A DNA stretch of 64,000 bases from JACMQX01 sp040385105 (GCA_040385105.1 JAZKHY010000017.1:40720-104719), one strand, 5' to 3'; shown: positions 7,013 through 13,326, counted from the first letter of the stretch. The notes: generated by a model not told the origin, from the letters alone. Made by a program: numbers and translations.

Positions 7013-7516
7013 CTAGTGCCCGCGCGGCGCCCTTTCCAAGCGTGCACGGATGGCGATGTCCAAAAACTCTTCAAAATTGCGCGACAGCACTTCCCTGTTG
7101 ATTGCTGGCACTCCAAATTCATGTTTTGTCGTCTTGGAAGCGCCAGCGCGCTGGTCTGGATAGGATCCGAACACCACCTTCCCCTCCTGAACCTTCGCCA
7201 GGAGTTGGAATACCGATTCCTGATTCGTTGCCGTAGGTGGGAGAGGGACGCCCTTTTCAGGCATGAGACGAATTAGGATCGCAGGATCATTGTTTCCGGC
7301 AGTGATTTGCTCGACCGCAGCATGGTAGCCCTCGGCTTTCGCATCTGCAACAAACTCATTGAAGAGTGGCAATGCCACCTTGTCTATGGCTTCTTGCCAT
7401 TCCATTTGAAATTTGACTCGCTTCACCTGAGCCTCTTCGCGCACTTTCTTGTCTGCCTCTTGCTTTTGCAAGATTTCGGCATCGATTTTGGTTGTGACTT
7501 TTTTGAAAATTGACAT
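7013..7516 (-). CDS. Unknown phage-element protein, N-terminal coiled coil
   Basis: A 167-residue protein. Residues 1-50 are strongly charged (KKVTTKIDAEILQKQEADKKVREEAQVKR region) and should form a helix or coiled coil. The C-terminal half is mixed, with FGSYPDQRAGASKTTKHEFGVPAINREVLSRNFEEFLDIAIRARLERA. I do not recognise a domain. It is convergent with the XRE gene and lies 45 bases downstream of a 49-residue basic protein gene on the same strand. Confidence 0.55.
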   Translation of the reverse strand: MSIFKKVTTKIDAEILQKQEADKKVREEAQVKRVKFQMEWQEAIDKVALPLFNEFVADAKAEGYHAAVEQITAGNNDPAILIRLMPEKGVPLPPTATNQESVFQLLAKVQEGKVVFGSYPDQRAGASKTTKHEFGVPAINREVLSRNFEEFLDIAIRARLERAPRGH

Positions 7517-7561
7517 TTTGAATATTCCTGTCGAGGTGGCATCGCTGCCACCCCGTCTGTT

Positions 7562-7711
7562 TTACTTCTTACCTTTCGCCGGCACGCGTTGAGTCAACGC
7601 AGATGCCGCAACACTCTTCACGGCTTTCGGCGTGTTGGGGTTGGACAGCAGCTTGGATGCGGCGGATGCCACCTTAGACGAGGTGGTTTCGTTGGGAGTT
7701 TTTGTTGCCAT
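7562..7711 (-). CDS. 49-residue basic protein, KVASxAxKLL family
   Basis: ATG 7711 to TAA at 7562-7564. The product starts MATKTPNETTSSKVASAASK and continues with LLSNPNTPKAVKSVAASALTQ, ending PAKGKK. Very short proteins with the pattern SxKVAS-A-xLL...xxxKSVAASAL are frequent in proteobacterial plasmids and prophages; their function is unknown to me. The strong compositional pattern and Lys-rich end argue for a real gene although it is too short for most gene callers. Confidence 0.6.
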   Translation of the reverse strand: MATKTPNETTSSKVASAASKLLSNPNTPKAVKSVAASALTQRVPAKGKK

Positions 7712-8009
7712 GATGGCTCCTTCAAAAGTGTGTGACGAAGGCGTGTACCCGGACAGTCGTCCAGCGCCAAATACAACACCGCGTAGGTGCTGTCACAAAC
7801 ACGGACTGTGGACAGGCCATCAGTCCGTGTAATACACTCGGTGGCTAGCAGGAGCCGTAACGCCTGCTACCGAGAGAGGTTAGTCATAACCTCATCTCTG
7901 CGGAAGTGGCGGTTGAAATGCCTCCGTCTGCAGCCAGATGAATAGTGAATCGCAAGATATTTTCCTTTCTCGTCAGTCAAGACCCTGACGTGGTCTGTCC
8001 CTGCTAGGA
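7712..8009. other. 298-bp gene-free gap with two hairpins
   Basis: No credible ORF. Perfect 8-bp arms CACGGACT/AGTCCGTG lie at 7800-7829. A second stem, CTCGGT...TAGCAGG pairing with CCTGCTACCGAG, lies at about 7837-7875 with a 3-base bulge. The gap separates two minus-strand genes, so it may hold the promoter of the small basic gene and a structured leader or terminator of the 8010-8717 gene. Confidence 0.4.
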
Positions 8010-8717
8010 CTAAGTTGCATCAGAAGGCCCGGTTCCCGCCGGGCCTTCGCCTTTAAACCACCAACCTACGTTCCGCACGTTCACAAAGCGTCCATCTTCC
8101 GAAAGAATTTGCGAAACGCGCGCAGCTTCATTACTCACTGCAAGCTGAATTCCCCAAATCGAGAGAGCGTCCGAAATCTCTTGGGTTGTCAGCTTTTCAC
8201 CGTCCTTCAAAAGCGAAATGGCAGCATCTGTCACCACGCGTTTGATATCCGCTCCAGAATATCGACCAGGCTTGACGACGTCGTAATCAAGCTTGACTGC
8301 CTTTCCGGCAAAGTTGACGACGACTCCACTACTTCCACTATCAACAACCGATAGGGGCATAGATAGATATCGACGGTTGCCATCGATTAGGCGCGCCTCC
8401 GTACCGCCCGCATGAGCGTCCCTGTCATGCAAATAAAAATTGCGAAGGTTCCGCATATGTTCTGGAAGACCTCCACCAAAAGCTCGGTGCTTTGGGATCT
8501 CTGGAACCAGATCCTGCATCGGCAGATAGCGTTGAAGGCCATCCAATTCATCTCTGGCAGCTTTCAGCAATTCGCGCTGAGCTTTAAGCTCCTCTTCAGA
8601 CCGCTGCACGGCACGCGATAGCGCTTCCGTCTCCGCCAACAATTTAGCTGCACGGTCACGCACCGCGTTCAAAAGAACATCGGGAAGTGGATCATCAATT
8701 GGTACTCGGGTGGCCAT
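8010..8717 (-). CDS. Unknown protein: coiled coil plus HARE-like winged helix
   Basis: A 235-residue protein. Residues 20-65 form a heptad-rich coiled coil (LLAETEALSRAVQRSEEELK region). The middle is mixed. Residues about 165-225 (DAAISLLKDGEKLTTQEISDAL...VSQILSEDGRFVNVRNVGWWF) read like a HARE/HB1-ASXL-type winged helix, a domain found in restriction endonucleases, polymerase subunits and regulators and thought to bind modified or specific DNA. Its promoter region (8718-8800) contains two inverted repeats. The DNA-binding role is inferred. Confidence 0.6.
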   Translation of the reverse strand: MATRVPIDDPLPDVLLNAVRDRAAKLLAETEALSRAVQRSEEELKAQRELLKAARDELDGLQRYLPMQDLVPEIPKHRAFGGGLPEHMRNLRNFYLHDRDAHAGGTEARLIDGNRRYLSMPLSVVDSGSSGVVVNFAGKAVKLDYDVVKPGRYSGADIKRVVTDAAISLLKDGEKLTTQEISDALSIWGIQLAVSNEAARVSQILSEDGRFVNVRNVGWWFKGEGPAGTGPSDAT

Positions 8718-8764
8718 TTACTGATCGTACCAGAACTCGAATGTCGAATCAACTGATTCATGAA

Positions 8765-8796
8765 CACAATCGAAGTGTGCATATACTTCGATTGTG
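8765..8796. promoter_or_regulatory. 12-bp perfect inverted repeat, operator-like
   Basis: CACAATCGAAGT and ACTTCGATTGTG are separated by 8 bases. The repeat lies 48 bases upstream of the start of the HARE-like gene (8717, minus). It could be an operator or a hairpin. Confidence 0.5.
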
Positions 8797-8834
8797 CAAC
8801 GCAACAATAACGCCTGATTAGGGGGACATAAGCT

Positions 8835-8868
8835 AGAAGGACACTTGAAGAAAGCCAAGTGTCCTTCT
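8835..8868. ncRNA. Perfect 13-bp hairpin in the structured gap (candidate RNA element)
   Basis: Arms AGAAGGACACTTG and CAAGTGTCCTTCT enclose an 8-base loop AAGAAAGC. No T-run follows in either direction, so a simple intrinsic terminator is unlikely. The arm word AAGGACACTTG recurs at 9017-9027. Confidence 0.35.
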
Positions 8869-9120
8869 GAACCGTGCACGGATTAGCTCGTTTGCAGTGT
8901 TAGAGCATCGCATCGTGCAGCCGCCGCATTTCAAGGGGCTCAATCGCATAAGCCTGCATCAACCCCTTGAAAAAGGCAAAAAGCTGCTGATATCAAGCGT
9001 ACAGCGCACGGTCGTCAAGGACACTTGATTTTGCACAGTGCCCCCGCCGACACAGGCGGACGCGACCCAACCTCGGGCGCCTAGGAAGCTGCCATTCAGC
9101 GCAGCGGATTTGTGTTTTTA

Positions 9121-9128
9121 CATAAATA
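9121..9128 (+). promoter_or_regulatory. C[A/G]TAAATA motif before the polymerase-like gene
   Basis: CATAAATA followed by AC, 64 bases before ATG 9193. Two other plus-strand copies, at 10441-10448 and 11631-11638, also lie just before genes and share CATAAATAA. Candidate promoter element; inference. Confidence 0.4.
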
Positions 9129-9192
9129 ACTCATCGACCACAGGTCTTTGCGTGTGGGTCTGGCCTTTGGCCGTCCACCTAGGAACTACATC

Positions 9193-10251
9193 ATGAACAC
9201 TCACGTCATCGCGTCCCATCACAGCAGGCACCGCGTCACAGCCGGACTCTCGCTCTCCACATACGAACCCGACTGGACACACCAGAAAGTCATCGACCGG
9301 ACCGCCAAGGTCCTCAAGTGGTGCGACCTGTTCCTGCGCACAGACAAAGGGACCCCACACCATTCAACCCGCATCAGCGAGGTCTTCGGTCAACCACACT
9401 CGCAACTCAGCTCGTACCTTCGTGCGAACCTGATGATCCGGACTGGCAAATACGAAGTCGGCAAGAAATCGCTCTCGTATTTGCTGAACCAGGGCGGCTT
9501 CGACAAGATCACGAGCAAGATCGATGCGCGTGTCCTGCAGGACACGCCAGCACCGTTAAAGGAAGAGCACAAGGTCGAACTCGCGCAGCTTGCCTTCAAG
9601 TACAGCGAAAAGGCCGACCGCTACTGGCACCCACTGCAAAACATGCGCCGTGCAGAGAAGCAAGCCTTTTGGTCCCAAGCGGGGTTGCCCTTCAACTACG
9701 ACATCGAAGCCTGTGCGCCCACCATCCTGCTCAATATGGCCAAGCAACATGGGCTGTTTGACCTGGTCACTGCACCAATCCGCGAGTACATCGATGACAA
9801 GACCAAGTTGCGCCGGCATGTGGCTAGCCTGGTCGGGATCAGCCTCCACGATTCAAAACGCCTCATCAACAGCCTGTTCAACGGAGCCCGACTGGTCGCG
9901 AACTCGAATGTTGCAGCGTTCCAAATCGTAGGCTACTCCAAGGAGAAGATGGCCCTGCTTCAGGCCGACCATGAAGTCAGCCGCCTGCGCACTGCGGCCA
10001 AGCTGATGTGGCGCAAGATTCAGAGGCATAGCCATGAGGATCTGTCGACCGGAAAAGGCAAATGGGGCCTCTACTTTCGCAAAGAACGCGAGGTCCTGGA
10101 TGTCATCGTGCAATACCTAATGGAAACAAATAACAGGCACTTCACCGAACACGATGGGTTCCGTACTGAGCGCGAGGTCGATTTGTCCGAGTTGACCATG
10201 AGGATTCAGGTCGAGACGGGATTTGACCTGATGGTGAAGAGGACAGAGTGA
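9193..10251 (+). CDS. Compact palm-type nucleic-acid polymerase candidate
   Basis: A 352-residue protein from ATG 9193 (the frame is open from GTG 9148; an AGGA lies 9 bases before 9193). The N-terminal part has a winged-helix-like segment with TGKYEVGKKSLSYLL. Three polymerase-like motifs follow in order: A, FNYDIEACAPTIL with Asp170, which matches the spacing of the family B DxxSLYPSI motif; B, SKRLINSLFNG with Lys222, like KxxxNSxYG; C, TEHDGF with His320-Asp321, like the HD of single-subunit polymerases. No exonuclease domain is present and the size is less than half that of usual enzymes. DNA or RNA polymerase activity is inference from these motifs only. Confidence 0.5.
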   Translation: MNTHVIASHHSRHRVTAGLSLSTYEPDWTHQKVIDRTAKVLKWCDLFLRTDKGTPHHSTRISEVFGQPHSQLSSYLRANLMIRTGKYEVGKKSLSYLLNQGGFDKITSKIDARVLQDTPAPLKEEHKVELAQLAFKYSEKADRYWHPLQNMRRAEKQAFWSQAGLPFNYDIEACAPTILLNMAKQHGLFDLVTAPIREYIDDKTKLRRHVASLVGISLHDSKRLINSLFNGARLVANSNVAAFQIVGYSKEKMALLQADHEVSRLRTAAKLMWRKIQRHSHEDLSTGKGKWGLYFRKEREVLDVIVQYLMETNNRHFTEHDGFRTEREVDLSELTMRIQVETGFDLMVKRTE

Positions 10252-10253
10252 AG

Positions 10254-10300
10254 TGCAGCCATATAAGCAAGTACATAGCATAGCTAATGTTTATCACTCA
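10254..10300 (+). repeat. 47-bp direct repeat, copy 1
   Basis: Starts TGCAGCCATATAAGCAAG and ends TTTATCACTCA, 3 bases after the stop of the polymerase-like gene. It is identical to copy 2 (10365-10411) except for one base (T at 10264 against C at 10375). Each copy can fold into a small hairpin ACATAGC-ATA-GCT(A)ATGT. Read in frame from GTG 10253, both copies would encode QPYKQVHSIANVYHS, but no protein is claimed. Confidence 0.9.
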
Positions 10301-10364
10301 TGTCGCGGTCAAGTTCAATTCGTCCAGTACTGCATGAACCGAAAGACCAGATTGAGACATGAGA

Positions 10365-10411
10365 TGCAGCCATACAAGCAAGTACATAGCATAGCTAATG
10401 TTTATCACTCA
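10365..10411 (+). repeat. 47-bp direct repeat, copy 2
   Basis: Second copy of the element, 111 bp downstream of copy 1 in the same orientation. It lies 50 bases upstream of the next gene (10462). The 64 bases between the copies show no similarity to the repeat. Confidence 0.9.
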
Positions 10412-10440
10412 ACAGACCGCAAGGCTGACGTGCAACCGCA

Positions 10441-10448
10441 CATAAATA
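10441..10448 (+). promoter_or_regulatory. C[A/G]TAAATA motif directly before the 10462 gene
   Basis: CATAAATA is followed by ACAAGGAGACCCC and ATG 10462, so it would sit in or just before the ribosome-binding region. If it is a promoter of a single-subunit polymerase, transcripts would start within a few bases of it and have a very short leader. Confidence 0.4.
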
Positions 10449-10461
10449 ACAAGGAGACCCC

Positions 10462-10767
10462 ATGACAGACCCATTCATCCACGCTCTCAAAGAGAAGGCA
10501 TTCATCAACGACATCATTGCGCTTGAAACCCTGATCACTGAAGTCAAGGACGCCCGAGCCACCGTTGCCAACCATATCCAGGTAGCGATCCTCTCCGGTG
10601 CCAGCCTGTCGGTGCTTCGAGAAAAATACGAGATGAAAGACGCTTCGCTCAATCAGTATCTCGAGGAGCGAAAGCAGCTTATCGACAAGGCGCACGCGGC
10701 TGGTCACGATCCCGGCGCTCTTTGGGCACGAGCCGCGAAAGCCATGCACAGTGAGGAGCAGCCATGA
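10462..10767 (+). CDS. Small helical protein, probable HTH
   Basis: A 101-residue, mostly helical protein. Residues about 48-72 (SLSVLREKYEMKDASLNQYLEERK) look like a helix-turn-helix. There is an AAGGAG ribosome-binding site 7 bases before the ATG. Its stop overlaps the next gene's start (ATGA at 10764-10767). Function unknown; it probably works with the next gene. Confidence 0.6.
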   Translation: MTDPFIHALKEKAFINDIIALETLITEVKDARATVANHIQVAILSGASLSVLREKYEMKDASLNQYLEERKQLIDKAHAAGHDPGALWARAAKAMHSEEQP

Positions 10768-11228
10768 AGCTCGGTCCGAATCCACACCTCGCAGCAGTTG
10801 CGACGGCCAATTGGCGCAAGCCAGAGCTTCGCGCAAAACGGTCAGCTGCAATGTCCAAGGGCGCGAAGGCCAGATGGTCAGACCCACTCAAGCGAGCTGA
10901 TGTATTGGCGAAGCGTGAGGCGGCGAAGAGCCGCTTGCGCCAGGAGAGGATTGCCCAAGCTGAAGTTGAATTTCGACGCCTTGGGATTCCACTCAGCGAG
11001 CTTTCGGCCGCTGGCAGCCTTGCATCCCGCAGCGCGGCCCACAAGCTGTACTCCGCATCTGAAGATCGATTCCATGAGCTCGCCCACAAACTTGGCGTGA
11101 CCCACTTGTACCGCTCTCATGCTCGTACGGTGGTGGGCTGGGCATTGCGTCAAGGCATGTTCCCGTCAACCTACGATCCTGAACGCGGTGGTCGTCGCTG
11201 GTACTGGCACAGGCGAAGCGGAACGTAA
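10764..11228 (+). CDS. DNA-binding protein with NUMOD3-like motif
   Basis: A 154-residue, very basic protein. Residues 17-40 (WRKPELRAKRSAAMSKGAKARWSDP) match the NUMOD3-like DNA-binding motif found in homing endonucleases and phage proteins. The C-terminal half (GVTHLYRSHARTVVGWALRQGMFPS...RRWYWHRRSG) has a possible helix-turn-helix with many aromatic and Arg residues. No nuclease motif (GIY-YIG or HNH) is visible in it, although a GIY-YIG gene follows 415 bases downstream. Translationally coupled to 10462-10767. Confidence 0.6.
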   Translation: MKLGPNPHLAAVATANWRKPELRAKRSAAMSKGAKARWSDPLKRADVLAKREAAKSRLRQERIAQAEVEFRRLGIPLSELSAAGSLASRSAAHKLYSASEDRFHELAHKLGVTHLYRSHARTVVGWALRQGMFPSTYDPERGGRRWYWHRRSGT

Positions 11229-11231
11229 ATA
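11224..11231 (+). promoter_or_regulatory. C[A/G]TAAATA motif overlapping a stop codon
   Basis: CGTAAATA overlaps the TAA (11226-11228) of the NUMOD-like gene. The next plus-strand gene starts at 11643, so its role is the least clear of the copies. Confidence 0.25.
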
Positions 11232-11283
11232 AACAGAGTCGGGCTTAGTTCCCCCGGACTCATCCACGAAGGTGGCGCTCCTC

Positions 11284-11315
11284 GAAAAGCCTTGGCGGAA
11301 ACGTCAGGGCTTTTC
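11284..11315 (+). terminator. Possible terminator hairpin
   Basis: Arms GAAAAGCC (11284-11291) and GGCTTTTC (11308-11315) with a 16-base loop, 56 bases after the NUMOD-like gene and beyond the 3' end of the minus-strand lipoprotein gene at 11346. The position suits convergent termination; the T-run is part of the stem, so the call is weak. Confidence 0.4.
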
Positions 11316-11345
11316 CTTGCGCCCAAACATGTTCAACTAGTCACG

Positions 11346-11558
11346 TCAAGGTATGTTGGCCTGTTGGCAATTCGTGCCAAACGTGCTGCTTTTGCAGTAG
11401 TGCGTAGTGCCGGTGGTGGTGTCAATTCGCCACGCGCCTCCGTCACCTGCCCCAACGATTTGATAGCGAGGCGATGGAGCAGTCGCCCCGCCCGCCCCAC
11501 CACACGCGTGGAGAAAAACGATGCTGACACCGACAGTTGCCCATTTGAGGTACTTCAT
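11346..11558 (-). CDS. Small lipoprotein, unknown function
   Basis: A 70-residue protein with a lipoprotein signal MKYLKWATVGVSIVFLHAC (Cys19) followed by Gly and Ala. The short mature part has RYQIVGAGDGGAWRIDTTTG followed by THYCKSS, a pattern met in small phage and plasmid exported proteins (a Trp-x-x-Asp-Thr-x-Thr-Gly turn and a Cys pair). A GGAG site precedes the ATG. It is the only minus-strand gene in the plus-strand part of the element, which suggests independent expression as cargo. Confidence 0.55.
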   Translation of the reverse strand: MKYLKWATVGVSIVFLHACGGAGGATAPSPRYQIVGAGDGGAWRIDTTTGTTHYCKSSTFGTNCQQANIP

Positions 11559-11630
11559 GTTCTTTCACTCCGGCGCTGGATGATGCGCCTTACTCCTAGA
11601 AAACCACCAATCTGCAGTTCAGAATGTACA

Positions 11631-11638
11631 CATAAATA
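11631..11638 (+). promoter_or_regulatory. C[A/G]TAAATA motif just before the GIY-YIG gene
   Basis: ACATAAATAAT ends 3 bases before ATG 11643, too close to leave room for a ribosome-binding site. A transcript begun here would be leaderless or nearly so. Confidence 0.35.
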
Positions 11639-11642
11639 ATGG

Positions 11643-12110
11643 ATGACATCAGTTATCTATGTGCTTCACGGCACGACCAAGGCCGGCAAGCTGGAAATCT
11701 TCTACGTCGGGCGTACCACGAACCCGAGTTCGCGGCGCTACCAACACCGTCGAGACTGCGCCGACCTTCTGAACTCCAAGCCTGCCTATGAGTGGGCCAG
11801 GCAAGCCTACAACGGCGTCTTCGAGTTGTCCGTGTTGGTCGAAGAGTCGGATACGAATACAGAACAGTTTTGGATCGCCCAGCTTCGCCGTGAAGGCCAC
11901 CCACTCCAGAACGTGTCCATCGGCGACTCCAAGACACCAAAAGCACGTCGCATGTCAGAGCTGAATCGTCTGTTTCGACAGGTCAACAAACAAGCACTTG
12001 GTGCACTAAACAACTGTGTACTTCCGATGGGTTGCGGACAAAAATTAGATCAATCGCAACAACCTCAAAGGACTCTTGATGGCAACGAAGCAACACCATT
12101 ACCCGACTGA
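11643..12110 (+). CDS. GIY-YIG nuclease-domain protein
   Basis: A 155-residue protein with the GIY-YIG core: VIYVL (4-8), FYVGRT (20-25, catalytic Arg24), RRYQHR (31-36, His35) and the conserved Glu in NTEQFWIAQL (Glu74). The C-terminal 60 residues are polar and not recognised. GIY-YIG domains cut DNA in homing endonucleases, some restriction enzymes and UvrC/SLX1-type proteins. There is no ribosome-binding site before ATG 11643, and an alternative ATG at 11639 is in another frame. It overlaps the integrase by 32 bases. Confidence 0.75.
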   Translation: MTSVIYVLHGTTKAGKLEIFYVGRTTNPSSRRYQHRRDCADLLNSKPAYEWARQAYNGVFELSVLVEESDTNTEQFWIAQLRREGHPLQNVSIGDSKTPKARRMSELNRLFRQVNKQALGALNNCVLPMGCGQKLDQSQQPQRTLDGNEATPLPD

Positions 12111-12654
12111 TCCGATTGTCCTCGGCAAGGACTTGAACAAGATCAAGTACAGGCTTCGGGACAAGCCCCGGGATTTCGCCCTCTTCGCGTTGGGAATCAA
12201 CACCGCCTTCCGTGGCGGCGATCTCCTGTCCATCAACGTCGGAGATGTCCGCAACGTCCAAGCCGGCGACATCCTCAAGATCAAGGAGCAGAAGACGGGG
12301 AAACTCCGGCTCGTGACGCTCAACAATGCAGCCGTTGCGGCGATTCATGCCCTCCTCGCTTCAGACACATGGGACGACGATGAGCAGCCACTCTTCAGGG
12401 GCCACAAACTCAAAACCCGGTTGACCATCGAGACGCTTGGCAGGTTGACCAAAAAATGGTGCAAAGACGCAGGCCTAGACGGCAACTACAGCTCGCATTC
12501 GTTGCGGAAAACCTGGGCCTACCAGAACCGCAAGCAAGGAGCTGACCTTCTGGTCATCCAGAAAGCACTGGGACACGCTTCTCCCGCCACAACCATGGCC
12601 TACATGGGCATTCAGTCGCAGGAACTCACCGACCTCTACATGCGTGAGATCTGA
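12079..12654 (+). CDS. Tyrosine recombinase, catalytic-domain only (integrase)
   Basis: A 191-residue protein from ATG 12079 (AAAGGA lies 7 bases upstream; a TTG at 12076 is possible). It carries the full catalytic set: Arg45 in AFRGGD, Lys72 in QKTGK, His140-x-x-Arg143 in HSLRKT, His166 in GHASPATT and Tyr175 in MAYMG. No core-binding domain is present, so it resembles the short FimB/FimE class rather than full phage integrases. It is the only recombinase seen and therefore the best candidate for insertion into comEC at 15022-15035. It ends before a strong terminator at 12711. Confidence 0.85.
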   Translation: MATKQHHYPTDPIVLGKDLNKIKYRLRDKPRDFALFALGINTAFRGGDLLSINVGDVRNVQAGDILKIKEQKTGKLRLVTLNNAAVAAIHALLASDTWDDDEQPLFRGHKLKTRLTIETLGRLTKKWCKDAGLDGNYSSHSLRKTWAYQNRKQGADLLVIQKALGHASPATTMAYMGIQSQELTDLYMREI

Positions 12655-12710
12655 AGCATCCGGCGCATGGGGATGTATGCAGCTATTTGACTTACGGGTT
12701 CATCGCCTCT

Positions 12711-12734
12711 GGGCCTCAATTTGAGGCCCCTTTT
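12711..12734 (+). terminator. Rho-independent terminator after the integrase
   Basis: GGGCCTCAA and TTTGAGGCCC form a near-perfect stem (12711-12729) followed by CCTTTTG. It stands 57 bases after the integrase stop. Confidence 0.8.
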
Positions 12735-12987
12735 GCACATCGGTGCACGCTGCCGACCTGCTACCGCCTCAGCGTAAGCATTTCGGGAGCTAGGGGCTTG
12801 AAGTCGTCAAGACAGGCCCCATTACGAAAGGGTGACCAATCCCAGAACGGCCTCCTCCATATGACTTCTTACCGACAAGACTGGTGAAGCGAAAGATGCT
12901 TGCGGAAGCTACAGACTATCCTGAGAGATAGCCTGGCTTTTGGCCGCGGGCGCGGCTCGCTTTGCCTTTCAAAAAAGGTAAACAGTC
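12735..12987 (+). other. Gap upstream of the paralogue pair
   Basis: About 250 bases without a credible gene. A GCCGCG/GCGGC hairpin lies near 12942-12956, just before a GCTTTGCCTTTCAAAAAAGGTAAAC leader of the 12988 gene, where AAAGGT is the likely ribosome-binding site. The rest shows nothing I can name. Confidence 0.35.
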
Positions 12988-13326
12988 ATGTTTGTAGAAG
13001 ATACTTTTCAGATCAAGGCCCAACAGGTCGCCATTCGAGTCACGTTCACGCACAGATTTGAATACAAGGGCCGCGTTGCGGTTCTGGTTATGGGTGAAGA
13101 GGCTGTGGGCGCCGATGTCGATGAGATCGTCACCCTGAGTTTGAACGGCCAGACCTACAACGAAAGCGATGGTCCTTTCAAGGATCATTTTGTCGCTGCG
13201 GCGTTGAAGGCAATGGACTTCTTCTCGCAGGCTGGGCGCAATTCGCATGACATTCTCAGTTTCCCACTACTTGGCGAATTCATCTTGAAGCGCCTGGAGT
13301 TCCTTGCTGAGCAGGAGGATGCGTAA
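12988..13326 (+). CDS. Unknown protein, first of a tandem paralogous pair
   Basis: A 112-residue protein, mixed alpha/beta, no signal peptide. Its pattern QVAIRVTFTHRF...VTLSLNGQTYNE...AALKAMDFF is echoed in the next gene (AAIGITFSHAS...ADVFLDGQSYQE...FGTVATF), which suggests an old tandem duplication. It joins the next gene by a one-base overlap (TAATG). I do not recognise the family. The pair lies between the integrase terminator and the HEPN gene. Confidence 0.55.
   Translation: MFVEDTFQIKAQQVAIRVTFTHRFEYKGRVAVLVMGEEAVGADVDEIVTLSLNGQTYNESDGPFKDHFVAAALKAMDFFSQAGRNSHDILSFPLLGEFILKRLEFLAEQEDA

Larger units (their letters stand above)
8718..9192. other. 475-bp gene-free gap with stacked perfect inverted repeats
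   Basis: No credible ORF. On the left are GAATCA/TGATTC (8746-8759) and a 12-bp perfect inverted repeat CACAATCGAAGT/ACTTCGATTGTG (8765-8796, loop 8). Then comes a 13-bp perfect hairpin with arms AGAAGGACACTTG and its complement (8835-8868) and a 10-bp pair TTTCAAGGGG/CCCCTTGAAA (8929-8972). The word AAGGACACTTGA returns at 9017-9028. A CATAAATA motif is at 9121-9128. The gap separates divergent transcription units and may encode a structured RNA. Confidence 0.55.

Noticed and set aside
10254..10411. Insertion sequence or transposon ends
   Set aside because: The 47-bp repeats are direct, no transposase lies between them (64 bp), and no target duplication is visible.
10253..10465. 70-residue frame encoding the repeated peptide QPYKQVHSIANVYHS twice
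   Set aside because: Arises from the 47-bp DNA repeat; no ribosome-binding site and it overlaps the next gene's start, so the repeat is more likely DNA- or RNA-level.
11292..11639. 115-residue plus-strand frame
   Set aside because: Antisense to the lipoprotein gene 11346-11558, which has a clear signal peptide and ribosome-binding site.
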